From: Hominiventricola aquisgranensis
GTDB lineage: Bacteria; Bacillota; Clostridia; Lachnospirales; Lachnospiraceae
Assembly (NCBI RefSeq): GCF_040096225.1
Contig: NZ_JBBMFC010000008.1
Span: 56,585-120,584, forward strand
Direction of reading: 5' to 3'
Length of the DNA stretch: 64,000 bases
Shown: positions 51,505-59,870 of the stretch, piece after piece
How positions within the stretch are numbered: position 1 is the stretch's first letter
Layout of the letters: each line of letters starts with the position of its first letter
The notes under the pieces: model-generated
Databases searched by the model: none
What the model was told of the DNA's origin: nothing
The model's input: the letters and a program-made list of their open reading frames with translations, nothing else
Translations under genes and position numbers: made by a program

Positions 51505-51526
51505 TTATTTAGCAGCTGCCATCTGT
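51447..51526 (-). repeat. Right attachment-like repeat: tsf 3' end plus terminator
   Basis: Identical over 80 bases to 41661-41740. It spans the last codons and stop of tsf and the hairpin CCCTTGTC/GGCAGGGG with a T run on the minus strand, which is the tsf terminator. Confidence 0.85.
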
Positions 51527-52449
51527 GCAGCAACCTCAGCAGCGAAATCTTCGTTTTTCTTCTCCATACCTTCACCGGTCTCGAAACGAACAAAGCCTTT
51601 AACAGCAACTTTGGCATTGTTAGCTTTTGCAACCTGTGCAACGTATGCAGCTACGCTCTGTTTTCCATCTTCTGCTTTTACATATACCTGGTCAAGCAAG
51701 CAGATCTCTTTGAGCTGTTTGTTCAGACGACCCATAACTGCGCCACTGATTACTTTCTCCGGCTTTCCAGCCATCTTCGGATCATTCTCGATCTGAGTTT
51801 TGATGATCTCAAGCTCATGAGCTTTGTACTCTTCATCAACTTCGCTGTCGTTGGTGTATACCGGTTTCATAGCGGTGATCTGCATAGCGATGTTCTTAGC
51901 CATCTCTTTGATCTCATCGTTTACTACATCGGTCTCAATGTCAACGAGAACACCGATCTTACCTTCTGCATGGATGTAAGAAGATACGAATCCGTTCTGC
52001 TCCTCAACCTGTTTGAAACGACGAATGTTCATGTTCTCACCGATTACTGCGATCTGTGCTGCAAGAGCCTCTTTTACAGTCTTGGTGGTATCCAGTGCCC
52101 ACGGCTCAGCCATGAATGCATCGATATCAGCTGCGGTGGTGTTCAGTGCCTGTGCAGCAACATCTGCTACATAAGTACGGAATTTCTCATTCTTTGCTAC
52201 GAAGTCAGTCTCAGCATTTACTTCTACTGCAACTGCTTTCTTTCCGTCCTCAGACAGAGCGGTAGCTACGATACCCTCTGCTGCAATACGGCTTGCTTTT
52301 TTCTGTGCGGTTGCCAGACCTTTTTCACGCAGGAAATCTACTGCTGCTTCCATATTACCTTCGGTAGCTGCCAGTGCTTTCTTGCAGTCCATCATACCTG
52401 CACCAGTCATCTCTCTTAACTCTTTTACCATTGCTGCTGTAATAGCCAT
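51505..52449 (-). CDS. tsf: Translation elongation factor Ts
   Basis: A 314-residue protein starting MAITAAMVKELREMTGAGMMDCKKAL, with the TDFVAKN motif (ETDFVAKNEKF) of the EF-Tu interaction site. EF-Ts exchanges GDP for GTP on EF-Tu. It follows rpsB by 28 bases, the universal rpsB-tsf operon. The last codons fall in the 80-base repeat, yet the gene is complete, as expected where an element integrates in a 3' end and restores it. Confidence 0.98.
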   Translation of the reverse strand: MAITAAMVKELREMTGAGMMDCKKALAATEGNMEAAVDFLREKGLATAQKKASRIAAEGIVATALSEDGKKAVAVEVNAETDFVAKNEKFRTYVADVAAQALNTTAADIDAFMAEPWALDTTKTVKEALAAQIAVIGENMNIRRFKQVEEQNGFVSSYIHAEGKIGVLVDIETDVVNDEIKEMAKNIAMQITAMKPVYTNDSEVDEEYKAHELEIIKTQIENDPKMAGKPEKVISGAVMGRLNKQLKEICLLDQVYVKAEDGKQSVAAYVAQVAKANNAKVAVKGFVRFETGEGMEKKNEDFAAEVAAQMAAAK

Positions 52450-52477
52450 GATTGATTCCTCCTGTTTGGTGTTGTGA

Positions 52478-53209
52478 TTACTCCTCTACCGGCTGCTCCT
52501 CAGCGTCCTCAGCATACTCCTCAGCCTCGCCCTGGTTTGCCTCGATCACAGCGTCTGCCATCTTGGAAACGATCAGTTTTACAGCACGGATTGCATCGTC
52601 GTTACCCGGGATCACATAGTCAAGCTCTTCCGGATCACAGTTGGTATCGCAGATACCGATCAGCGGAATACCCAGAGTATGTGCTTCCTGTACACAGATT
52701 TTCTCTTTCTTCGGGTCAACTACGAAGATTGCATCCGGGATATCATGCATCTCTTTGATACCGCCAAGGTTCTTCTGCAGTTTCTCCATCTCTTTCTTCA
52801 GTGCGATAACCTCTTTCTTCGGCAGCACGTCAAAAGTTCCATCCTCCTGCATGGTCTCGATTGCTTTCAGTCTTGCAATTCTTCCCTGGATGGTCTTGAA
52901 GTTGGTGAGCATACCGCCCAGCCATCTCTCATTTACATAGAACATACCGCAACGCTCAGCCTCGGTAGCGATTGCGTCCTGTGCCTGCTTCTTGGTTCCT
53001 ACGAACAGGATCTTTCCACCTTCAGCAGCGATATCTGCAACTGCTTTGTAAGCCTCATCAACTTTTCCTACAGATTTCTGCAGGTCGATGATGTAGATAC
53101 CGTTTCTCTCGGTGTAGATGTACTCTGCCATCTTAGGGTTCCATCTTCTGGTCTGATGACCGAAGTGTACGCCGGCTTCCAGTAACTGTTTCATTGAAAT
53201 TACGCTCAT
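52478..53209 (-). CDS. rpsB: 30S ribosomal protein S2
   Basis: A 243-residue protein starting MSVISMKQLLEAGVHFGHQTRRWNPKM, with LFVGTKKQAQDAI and IPLIGICDTNCDPEELDYVIPGNDD, the conserved S2 motifs. I use the ATG 15 bases inside the longest frame because the earlier ATG contains the ribosome site GGAGGAAG itself. The acidic C-terminal tail (EEYAEDAEEQPVEE) is common in Clostridia. It is the first gene of rpsB-tsf. Confidence 0.98.
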   Translation of the reverse strand: MSVISMKQLLEAGVHFGHQTRRWNPKMAEYIYTERNGIYIIDLQKSVGKVDEAYKAVADIAAEGGKILFVGTKKQAQDAIATEAERCGMFYVNERWLGGMLTNFKTIQGRIARLKAIETMQEDGTFDVLPKKEVIALKKEMEKLQKNLGGIKEMHDIPDAIFVVDPKKEKICVQEAHTLGIPLIGICDTNCDPEELDYVIPGNDDAIRAVKLIVSKMADAVIEANQGEAEEYAEDAEEQPVEE

Positions 53210-53344
53210 TTTTTCTTCCTCCATTGGTTGTTTTCTTCCGTCAGACTTTCACTCCAGAAAGAACCATCTCTGGCACCACTCTCCGGATCCGTCTGCGTGA
53301 TTATTTTTCGCTCATATTTATTTGATGCGAAAAGAGCCTTATAT

Positions 53345-53373
53345 AATGTAGCATAGCCCAAAATGGGTGTCAA
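53345..53373 (-). promoter_or_regulatory. rpsB-tsf promoter
   Basis: On the minus strand TTGACA (53373-53368), 17-base spacer, TACATT (53350-53345). Its -35 is 9 bases from the -35 of the plus-strand promoter. Confidence 0.75.
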
Positions 53374-53382
53374 GCATTTTGT

Positions 53383-53411
53383 TTGACAAATAGGAATTTT
53401 CTGCCTATAAT
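53383..53411 (+). promoter_or_regulatory. Consensus sigma-A promoter of the DUF6465 gene
   Basis: TTGACA (53383-53388), 17-base spacer, TATAAT (53406-53411): a perfect match to the sigma-A consensus, suggesting very high expression. Confidence 0.85.
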
Positions 53412-53486
53412 AAAAAACGGCATGAATAATCGAGACTTGAACTGATACATAGCATCGTGTTTATTTATCGAGGAGGAATTGAAAAA

Positions 53487-53870
53487 ATGGCAAGACCAAA
53501 AAGAGCTGTCACTACCGCTAAAGCTGCTGTTGCAAAAACTGCAGAACCGAAAACTACCGAAGTGAAAGCTGCAGAAGCAAAAGAAGTAAAAGCTGAAGAG
53601 AAGAAAGTAGTTGAAGAAAAAGCTGCTGCTAAGACAACTGCTAAAAAGACTACCAGAAAACCGGCTTGTAAGGTATCTACCTGTGTAGAGCTGAATGGTT
53701 TAAGTGTTTCTGTTGCTAATGTGGAAGCTGCTGTAAAAAAAGCAGTGAAAGCAAGCGGTGCTGAAGCTACTGATATAAAGATCTATATCAACGCTGCTGA
53801 GCAGGCTGCATACTACACCGTAGATGGTGCCGGCGATGCTACCAATAAAGTAGACCTGAAGACACTGTAA
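53487..53870 (+). CDS. DUF6465 family protein with Lys/Ala-rich tail
   Basis: A 127-residue protein. Residues 1-62 are Ala/Lys/Glu-rich (MARPKRAVTTAKAAVAKTAE), like a disordered histone H1-type tail; residues 63-127 form a small domain (VSTCVELNGLSVSVANVEAAVKKAVKA, IKIYINAAEQAAYYTVDG) found in Lachnospiraceae as DUF6465. GAGGAGGAATT precedes the ATG; the longer frame has none. A perfect promoter implies abundance. A nucleoid-associated role is possible from composition, but this is conjecture. Confidence 0.75.
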   Translation: MARPKRAVTTAKAAVAKTAEPKTTEVKAAEAKEVKAEEKKVVEEKAAAKTTAKKTTRKPACKVSTCVELNGLSVSVANVEAAVKKAVKASGAEATDIKIYINAAEQAAYYTVDGAGDATNKVDLKTL

Positions 53871-53890
53871 TCCATCTGTAACATGTCATG

Positions 53891-53933
53891 AAAGAAGCTT
53901 CCGATACAGTTTTTCCTGTTTCGGAAGCTTTTT
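53891..53933 (+). terminator. Terminator after the DUF6465 gene (shared with araC-type gene)
   Basis: AAGCTTCCGATACAG / CTGTTTCGGAAGCTT hairpin followed by TTTTTC; A run on the 5' side lets it serve the convergent gene too. Confidence 0.85.
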
Positions 53934-53938
53934 CTATG

Positions 53939-54835
53939 TCAAAAATTCTCTTCTCTTTGTTTTCTCCGATACTGAAACGGAGTGCATCCCATCTTTCTTC
54001 GGAATATTTTTGCAAAATACGCTGGATTAGAAAATCCAGTCATTCCTGCGATCTGCGTCACATCCAGCCTGTCATCCCGCAGAAGCGGAAGACTTCTCTC
54101 TACACGATAATCCAGCAAATAGTCAAAAATCGATGCATTCATATATCGTTTGAACAGACGGCAGCTTTCGCTGCGGCACAGATGAATCTGTTCCGCCAAT
54201 TCTTCCAGCGTGATCTTTTCTGCATAATGTTCCTGAATATACACCATAATACACCGGATCCGCTCCGTATCCCTGTCATATCCAGACTGTTCCTCTGCTC
54301 CTGGCTCCACATGTTCATAGATCAGAAGCCAGATCTCCATCAATGCAATCTGTATCTTCAGTTCCGAAGCTTCTGCTTTGTCTGCAGATAATCTCTGAAT
54401 CTTACGGATCTGTTCCAGCACCTTCTTCTGCCAGTCAACTTCAGGTTTAAAATGAATGGATGCCAGTTCGGGATCTCTCAGTATTCCTTCCATATATCTG
54501 TTCTGCATCAGACTATTGTTGTACCCATACAGAAGTCGTGGATGGAAAGTGACTGACAGATAACTACAGTCTGCTGAGTTTCCATGACGTCCTGCATGCA
54601 GAACATTGGTATTACAGAACAAGCCCTCTCCTGCCTTTAACAGACAGCTGTTGTCATTGACCTGATAAAGAATCTCACCCTCCAGAATCAATGTCAGCTC
54701 GATCTCCGGATGCCAGTGCCATGGGAACTCTCCCGTATCAAACCAGGACAGACGCTCCGGACTGACCAGCACCGGAAATCCATATGTTCCATGTGCTTTT
54801 ACTTCTTTTTGCTTCTGATCGATCTGTAACCGCAT
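53939..54835 (-). CDS. AraC family transcriptional regulator
   Basis: A 298-residue protein with an N-terminal cupin (FPWHWHPEIELTLILEGEILYQVN, FCNTNVLHAG) and a C-terminal double helix-turn-helix (ITLEELAEQIHLCRSESCRLFKRYM, LDVTQIAGMTGFSNPAYFAKIFRRKMGCTPFQYR). It is divergent from galK with about 118 bases between starts, so it is a good candidate for sugar-responsive control of galKT. Confidence 0.9.
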   Translation of the reverse strand: MRLQIDQKQKEVKAHGTYGFPVLVSPERLSWFDTGEFPWHWHPEIELTLILEGEILYQVNDNSCLLKAGEGLFCNTNVLHAGRHGNSADCSYLSVTFHPRLLYGYNNSLMQNRYMEGILRDPELASIHFKPEVDWQKKVLEQIRKIQRLSADKAEASELKIQIALMEIWLLIYEHVEPGAEEQSGYDRDTERIRCIMVYIQEHYAEKITLEELAEQIHLCRSESCRLFKRYMNASIFDYLLDYRVERSLPLLRDDRLDVTQIAGMTGFSNPAYFAKIFRRKMGCTPFQYRRKQREENF

Positions 54836-54875
54836 AAAATCTCAATATCCTTTTATTTTTTAACAAATATACTTG

Positions 54876-54904
54876 TTGAAATATCTCCTGATTCTCATTA
54901 TATT
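54876..54904 (+). promoter_or_regulatory. galK promoter
   Basis: TTGAAA (54876-54881), 17-base spacer, TATATT (54899-54904), about 50 bases before the galK start. Confidence 0.55.
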
Positions 54905-54953
54905 GATATTATACAAGATGTCAACGGACATCCGTCAGAAAGGGGAAGGTTTT

Positions 54954-56129
54954 ATGGAATTTACACTCGCACAATTAAAAGAAAAATTTACAGAGCTCTT
55001 CGGAAATGACGGTGAGCCAAAGCTTTATTTTGCGCCAGGTCGTGTCAACCTGATCGGCGAACATACCGATTATAATGGAGGACACGTATTTCCCTGTGCA
55101 CTGACCATCGGAACCTATGGTGTGATCCGCAAACGAGAGGACCGCACGATTCGTTTTTATTCTTTGAACTTTACAAATAACGGCATCATCACCACCTCCC
55201 TCGATGATCTGGTTCCAAACGAAGCAGCCGGCTGGACCAATTATCCAAAGGGAGTAATGTGGACCTTTGAAAAGCGGGGCTATCATCTGACTGCAGGTGC
55301 TGACATTCTGATCTACGGTGATATCCCGGCCGGCAGCGGACTGTCCTCTTCTGCTTCCCTGGAAGTGCTGACCGGACTGATGCTGCGTGACACCTTTGGA
55401 TTTGACATTTCTATGATCGATCTCGCACTGATCGGTCAGTATTCTGAAAACAACTTCAATGGTATGAACTGCGGAATCATGGATCAGTTTGCTTCTGCCA
55501 TGGGTAAAAAGGATTGTGCGATCTTCCTGGATACCAACACCTTGAACTATGAATATGCACCGGTAAAACTGCCAGATGCAAGAATCGTGATCACCAACAG
55601 CAAGGTAAAACACAGTCTGGTATCTTCCGCTTACAATGACCGCCGGAGAGAAAGTGAAACTGCTCTGAAGGATCTGCAGACTGTTGTAGATATCAAGACA
55701 CTTGGCGATCTGACAGAAGCTGAATTCGAGGCTCACAAAGATGCCATCAAAGATCCTGTCTGCCGGAAACGTGCAAAACATGCCGTATATGAGAACCAGC
55801 GTACCATCCACGCAGTGGAGGCTCTGAAAAATAATGACATCGTAACTTTCGGAAAACTGATCAACGAATCACACGTATCTCTGCGTGACGATTATGAGAC
55901 TTCCTGCAAGGAGACCGATATTCTGGCTGAGCTTGCATGGGCAGTTCCGGGTGTCTATGGTTCCCGTATCACCGGCGGCGGATTTGGCGGCTGTACTGTC
56001 AGCATTGTAAAAACTGATTCCATCGACCAGTTTATCAAATCTGTTGGCGATGCTTACAAGGAAAAGACCGGTCACACTGCAGAGTTTTATGTAGTGGATA
56101 TTGGAGACGGTGCACGCTCTCTTGACTGA
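54954..56129 (+). CDS. galK: Galactokinase
   Basis: A 391-residue GHMP kinase. FAPGRVNLIGEHTDYNGGHVFP is the galactokinase signature, GDIPAGSGLSSSASLEVLTG is the phosphate loop and GSRITGGGFGGCTVSIV the third motif. It phosphorylates galactose at C1 (Leloir pathway). I begin at MEFTLAQLKEKF because AAAGGGGAAGG lies about 5 bases upstream; the longest frame would start upstream of the promoter -10. Confidence 0.96.
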   Translation: MEFTLAQLKEKFTELFGNDGEPKLYFAPGRVNLIGEHTDYNGGHVFPCALTIGTYGVIRKREDRTIRFYSLNFTNNGIITTSLDDLVPNEAAGWTNYPKGVMWTFEKRGYHLTAGADILIYGDIPAGSGLSSSASLEVLTGLMLRDTFGFDISMIDLALIGQYSENNFNGMNCGIMDQFASAMGKKDCAIFLDTNTLNYEYAPVKLPDARIVITNSKVKHSLVSSAYNDRRRESETALKDLQTVVDIKTLGDLTEAEFEAHKDAIKDPVCRKRAKHAVYENQRTIHAVEALKNNDIVTFGKLINESHVSLRDDYETSCKETDILAELAWAVPGVYGSRITGGGFGGCTVSIVKTDSIDQFIKSVGDAYKEKTGHTAEFYVVDIGDGARSLD

Positions 56130-56139
56130 TAATTATTGA

Positions 56140-56166
56140 GGGCTGTCGTGCTGACAGCCCTTTTCC
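56140..56166 (+). terminator. Hairpin between galK and galT
   Basis: GGGCTGTC / GACAGCCC stem with GTGCT loop and TTTT; probably partial termination within the gal operon. Confidence 0.75.
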
Positions 56167-56192
56167 ATGACTGTATAAAGGAGTAATCTACT

Positions 56193-57683
56193 ATGACATT
56201 ATCCGAATCAATCGCAGCACTGGTAAACTACGGTATGGAAACCGGTCTTACCCCTGCCTGCGAAAAAATCTACACAACCAACCTTCTTCTGGACATTTTT
56301 CATGAAGATGATTATGAAGAACCATCACAGATTCCATCCCTTTCTCTGGAAGAGATTCTGAAAGAGCTGCTGGATGAAGCAGTCAGACGGGAATTGATCC
56401 CTGACAGCATCGCTTACCGGGATCTTTTTGACACCCGGTTGATGAACTGTCTGCTCCCACGCCCTGCTCAGGTCCAGGCAGACTTCTGGAAACAATACGA
56501 GATATCTCCGGAAGCAGCTACTGCTTTCTTTTACAAATTCTCTCAGAACAGCGACTACATCCGCCGTTACCGGGTATGTAAGGATCAGAAATGGAAGATC
56601 TCCAGTGATTATGGAGAGATCGACATTACCATCAATCTGTCCAAGCCGGAGAAGGATCCCAAAGCCATTGCCGCTGCCAGAAATGCAAAAGCAAGTGCTT
56701 ATCCCAAATGTCAGCTTTGCATGGAAAATGAAGGCTATGCCGGACGGCTCAATCATCCGGCCAGAGAAAACCACCGGATCATCCCCATCACCATCAATGA
56801 CAGCAAATGGGGCTTCCAGTACTCTCCATACGTATACTATAATGAACACTGTATCGTATTCAACGGTCAGCATGTCCCTATGAAGATCGACCGCGCCGCA
56901 TTTATCAAGCTGTTCGATTTTGTGAAACAGTTCCCCCATTATTTTCTGGGTTCCAATGCAGACCTTCCGATCGTAGGTGGATCCATCTTAAGTCATGATC
57001 ATTTTCAGGGAGGACACTACACCTTCGCTATGGCAAAAGCACCGATTGCCATTCCAGTGACGATTCCAGGCTATGAAGATGTAGAATCCGGTATTGTAAA
57101 ATGGCCGCTGTCCGTCTTACGTATCCGTCACAAGGATGAAAAACGACTGATCGATCTGGCGGAGCACATCCTGAAAGTATGGCGTGACTATACCGATGAA
57201 GACGCCTTTATCTATGCATACACAGACGGAGAACCTCACAACACGATCACTCCTATTGCACGAAAAGTCGATGACACCTATGAGCTGGATCTGACACTTC
57301 GCAACAATATCACAACTGAGGAACATCCACTGGGTGTTTACCATCCTCATGCGAAGCTTCATCATATCAAAAAAGAAAACATTGGACTGATCGAGGTTAT
57401 GGGGCTTGCTGTTCTGCCTGCCCGTCTGAAACAGGAAATGGCTCTTCTCAAGGAATATATCCTCACAGGCAAAGATATTGCCAAGAATGAAGATCTGGCT
57501 AAACATGCAGAATGGGTGGCTGAATTCCTGCCGCACTATACTTCCATCACAGAAGAGACCATCGATCAGATCCTGGAACAGGAGATCGGCAAGGTCTTTG
57601 TACAAGTACTGGAGGATGCAGGCGTCTACAAATGGACGGAAGAAGGTCATGCTGCCTTCTTACGTTTTGTACAGGCTTTGTAA
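56193..57683 (+). CDS. galT: UDP-glucose-hexose-1-phosphate uridylyltransferase (class II GalT)
   Basis: A 496-residue enzyme of the Firmicutes-type GalT class II family, not homologous in length to E. coli GalT. FFYKFSQNSDYIRRYRV, YPKCQLCMENEGYAGRLNHPAREN, GGSILSHDHFQGGHYTFAM (nucleophile histidine region) and PHAKLHHIKKENIGLIEVMG are diagnostic. It exchanges UMP between UDP-glucose and galactose-1-phosphate. AAAGGAG lies upstream of the ATG. Confidence 0.95.
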   Translation: MTLSESIAALVNYGMETGLTPACEKIYTTNLLLDIFHEDDYEEPSQIPSLSLEEILKELLDEAVRRELIPDSIAYRDLFDTRLMNCLLPRPAQVQADFWKQYEISPEAATAFFYKFSQNSDYIRRYRVCKDQKWKISSDYGEIDITINLSKPEKDPKAIAAARNAKASAYPKCQLCMENEGYAGRLNHPARENHRIIPITINDSKWGFQYSPYVYYNEHCIVFNGQHVPMKIDRAAFIKLFDFVKQFPHYFLGSNADLPIVGGSILSHDHFQGGHYTFAMAKAPIAIPVTIPGYEDVESGIVKWPLSVLRIRHKDEKRLIDLAEHILKVWRDYTDEDAFIYAYTDGEPHNTITPIARKVDDTYELDLTLRNNITTEEHPLGVYHPHAKLHHIKKENIGLIEVMGLAVLPARLKQEMALLKEYILTGKDIAKNEDLAKHAEWVAEFLPHYTSITEETIDQILEQEIGKVFVQVLEDAGVYKWTEEGHAAFLRFVQAL

Positions 57684-57701
57684 TTTTGGCAATTTTTCCA
57701 C

Positions 57702-57730
57702 TTGCCAAGCAGAAGGTTTTCCGCTAATAT
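57702..57730 (+). promoter_or_regulatory. Promoter of the purO-purV transcript
   Basis: TTGCCA (57702-57707), 17-base spacer, TAATAT (57725-57730). Initiation near 57737 would start the RNA just before the riboswitch P1 stem. A TTGGCAA/TTGCCAA hairpin that may end galT overlaps the -35. Confidence 0.65.
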
Positions 57731-57742
57731 AGATTTTAAGAA

Positions 57743-57862
57743 CTGCACGACTGGCGGAAAGCAGACTTCTGTCTGTGGTAGGGCGACCTACAGGAAGTGC
57801 AGCATTACATTAAACAGCCGACCGCCTGGGCGCATGCAGGATCGTCATGCACTCAGGCGGTC
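57743..57862 (+). ncRNA. ZTP (pfl) riboswitch with terminator expression platform
   Basis: Conserved elements of the ZTP aptamer are in order: CTGCACGACTGGCGGAA, a variable hairpin (GACAGAAG/TCTGT area), GGTAGGGCGACCTACAGG, then the pseudoknot strand CCGCCTGGGC at 57822-57831. GCACGACTG..CAGTGC-type closing and the ACTGGCG/CCGCC complement match the family. GACCGCCTG (57820-57828) also pairs with CAGGCGGTC (57854-57862) to make a terminator with TTCTTATATTTATTT, so ZMP/ZTP binding would favour read-through. Downstream genes act on AICAR (ZMP), exactly the pathway this class senses. Confidence 0.85.
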
Positions 57863-57903
57863 TTCTTATATTTATTTACCATTTTTATTTACAGGAGGTA
57901 CTT

Positions 57904-58617
57904 ATGAAACTTTTATCTCTGGAACAGGAACTTTCATCCAATGCATATCCGGGCCGCGGAATCGTTCTCGGACTCACTCCGGATGGAACACATGCAGTCG
58001 CTGCTTATTTCATTATGGGCCGCAGTGTCAACAGCCGTAACCGTGTCTTTGTAGAAGACGGTGAAGGCATCCGCACCCAGGCATTTGATCCTTCCAAGCT
58101 GTCTGATCCAAGCCTTATCATCTACGCACCCGTCCGCGTACTTGGCAACAAAACCATCGTTACCAATGGCGACCAGACCGACACCATCTATGACGGTATG
58201 GATCATCAGATGACCTTTGAGCAGTCCCTGCGCTCCCGTAAATTCGAGCCGGATGGACCGAACTACACACCAAGAATCTCCGGTATCCTCCATGTTGAAG
58301 GAACTCATTTTAATTATGCCATGTCTATTTTAAAGAGCAATGACGGTGACCCGGATTCCTGCCATCGTTACACCTTCGCTTACGAGAACCCAAAAGCTGG
58401 TCAGGGACATTTTATCCATACCTATATGCATGATGGCGATCCGCTTCCAAGCTTTGAAGGTGAACCTAAGCTGGTATCTGTCTGTGATGATATGGATGCA
58501 TTTACCGATCTTCTGTGGAACAACTTGAATGAGGATAATAAAGTCTCTCTCTTTGTCCGCTACATCAATCTGGAAAATGGAACTTATAAAACAAAAATTG
58601 TAAATAAAAATAAATAA
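57904..58617 (+). CDS. purO: IMP cyclohydrolase (PurO-type)
   Basis: A 237-residue protein; ATG chosen for AGGAGGT 5-6 bases upstream. SSNAYPGRGIVLGLTPDG, AAYFIMGRSVNSRNRVF and LIIYAPVRVLGNKTIVTNGDQTD match the PurO fold (archaeal-type IMP cyclohydrolase), not the MGS-like domain of bifunctional PurH. It closes FAICAR to IMP. With the next gene it replaces bifunctional PurH, 16 bases apart. Confidence 0.88.
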   Translation: MKLLSLEQELSSNAYPGRGIVLGLTPDGTHAVAAYFIMGRSVNSRNRVFVEDGEGIRTQAFDPSKLSDPSLIIYAPVRVLGNKTIVTNGDQTDTIYDGMDHQMTFEQSLRSRKFEPDGPNYTPRISGILHVEGTHFNYAMSILKSNDGDPDSCHRYTFAYENPKAGQGHFIHTYMHDGDPLPSFEGEPKLVSVCDDMDAFTDLLWNNLNEDNKVSLFVRYINLENGTYKTKIVNKNK

Positions 58618-58633
58618 CAGGAGGACTCTTAGC

Positions 58634-59812
58634 ATGAATGAACTTCAGTTAAAATATGGCTGCAACCCCAATCAGAAACCATCCCGTATCTATATGGAGG
58701 ACGGAAGTGATCTGCCTGTCACTGTTCTGTCTGGCAGACCCGGCTACATCAACTTTCTGGATGCTTTCAACGGCTGGCAGCTGGTTAAAGAATTAAAAAA
58801 AGCCACCGGACTTCCGGCAGCTACTTCCTTCAAGCATGTCTCTCCTGCTGGTGCAGCAGTCGGTCTTCCGCTGACAGATACTCTGGCAAAGATCTATTGG
58901 GTAGAAGACATGGGAGGTCTTTCTCCGCTGGCATGTGCTTATGCAAGAGCCAGAGGTGCTGACCGTATGTCCTCTTTCGGAGATTTTATCGCATTATCTG
59001 ATGTGTGTGACCTGGATACTGCACGCCTGATCAAAAGAGAGGTATCCGATGGTGTGATCGCACCCGGATATACCGAAGAGGCATTGGAACTTCTGAAGCA
59101 GAAGAAAAAAGGAAATTATAATGTCATTCAGATCAATCCGGATTACGTACCGGCTCCGATCGAGAAAAAGCAGGTCTATGGAGTCACCTTTGAACAGGGC
59201 CGCAATGAACTGAATATTGACGATGAACTTCTTTCCAATATTGTAACTCAGAATAAGGAAGTTCCAGAGCAGGCTTTGATCGATATGAAAGTAGCTTTGA
59301 TCGTCCTGAAATATACACAGTCCAACTCCGTCTGCTATGTCAAAAATGGGCAGGCCATCGGAATCGGTGCCGGGCAGCAGTCCCGCGTACACTGTACCCG
59401 TCTGGCAGGACAAAAGGCAGACAACTGGTTCCTTCGCCAGTCTCCAAAGGTTCTTGGGCTGCAGTTCCTTGATACCATCGGCAGAGCGGAGCGTGACAAT
59501 GCCATTGATGTCTATATCGGTGAAGAGTATATGGATGTGCTGGCTGACGGTGCATGGGAAAAGATCTTCAAAGTAAAACCAGACGTATTCACCCGCGAAG
59601 AAAAACGGGCATGGCTGGATCAGCTGACCGATGTAACGCTCGGTTCTGATGCATTCTTCCCGTTTGCTGATAACATTGAACGTGCGCATAAGAGCGGTGT
59701 CAAATATATCGCACAGCCTGGTGGAAGCGTCAGAGATGATCTGGTGATCGAATGCTGCGATAAATATCATATGGCTATGGCATTCACCGGAATCCGCCTG
59801 TTCCATCACTAA
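58634..59812 (+). CDS. AICAR formyltransferase (stand-alone, PurH C-domain-like, PurV)
   Basis: A 392-residue protein with LKYGCNPNQKPS, ATSFKHVSPAGAAVGLPL, LKYTQSNSVCYVKNGQAIGIGAGQQSRVHCTRLAG and AFFPFADNIERAHKSGVKYIAQPGGSVRDD, the formyltransferase domain of PurH. Lys/His catalytic KH is in FKHVSPAG. There is no N-terminal IMPCH domain, matching the split arrangement with PurO. It formylates AICAR with 10-formyl-THF. A terminator follows. Confidence 0.93.
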   Translation: MNELQLKYGCNPNQKPSRIYMEDGSDLPVTVLSGRPGYINFLDAFNGWQLVKELKKATGLPAATSFKHVSPAGAAVGLPLTDTLAKIYWVEDMGGLSPLACAYARARGADRMSSFGDFIALSDVCDLDTARLIKREVSDGVIAPGYTEEALELLKQKKKGNYNVIQINPDYVPAPIEKKQVYGVTFEQGRNELNIDDELLSNIVTQNKEVPEQALIDMKVALIVLKYTQSNSVCYVKNGQAIGIGAGQQSRVHCTRLAGQKADNWFLRQSPKVLGLQFLDTIGRAERDNAIDVYIGEEYMDVLADGAWEKIFKVKPDVFTREEKRAWLDQLTDVTLGSDAFFPFADNIERAHKSGVKYIAQPGGSVRDDLVIECCDKYHMAMAFTGIRLFHH

Positions 59813-59822
59813 ATTCTCAACA

Positions 59823-59870
59823 AATAATGCTGCGCAATGGCCGATCATGGCTGTTGCACAGCATTTTTTA
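59823..59870 (+). terminator. Terminator of the purO-purV transcript
   Basis: AATGCTG.GCAA..GCC / GGC..TTGC.CAGCATT hairpin with GATCAT loop, followed by TTTTTTA. Confidence 0.85.
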
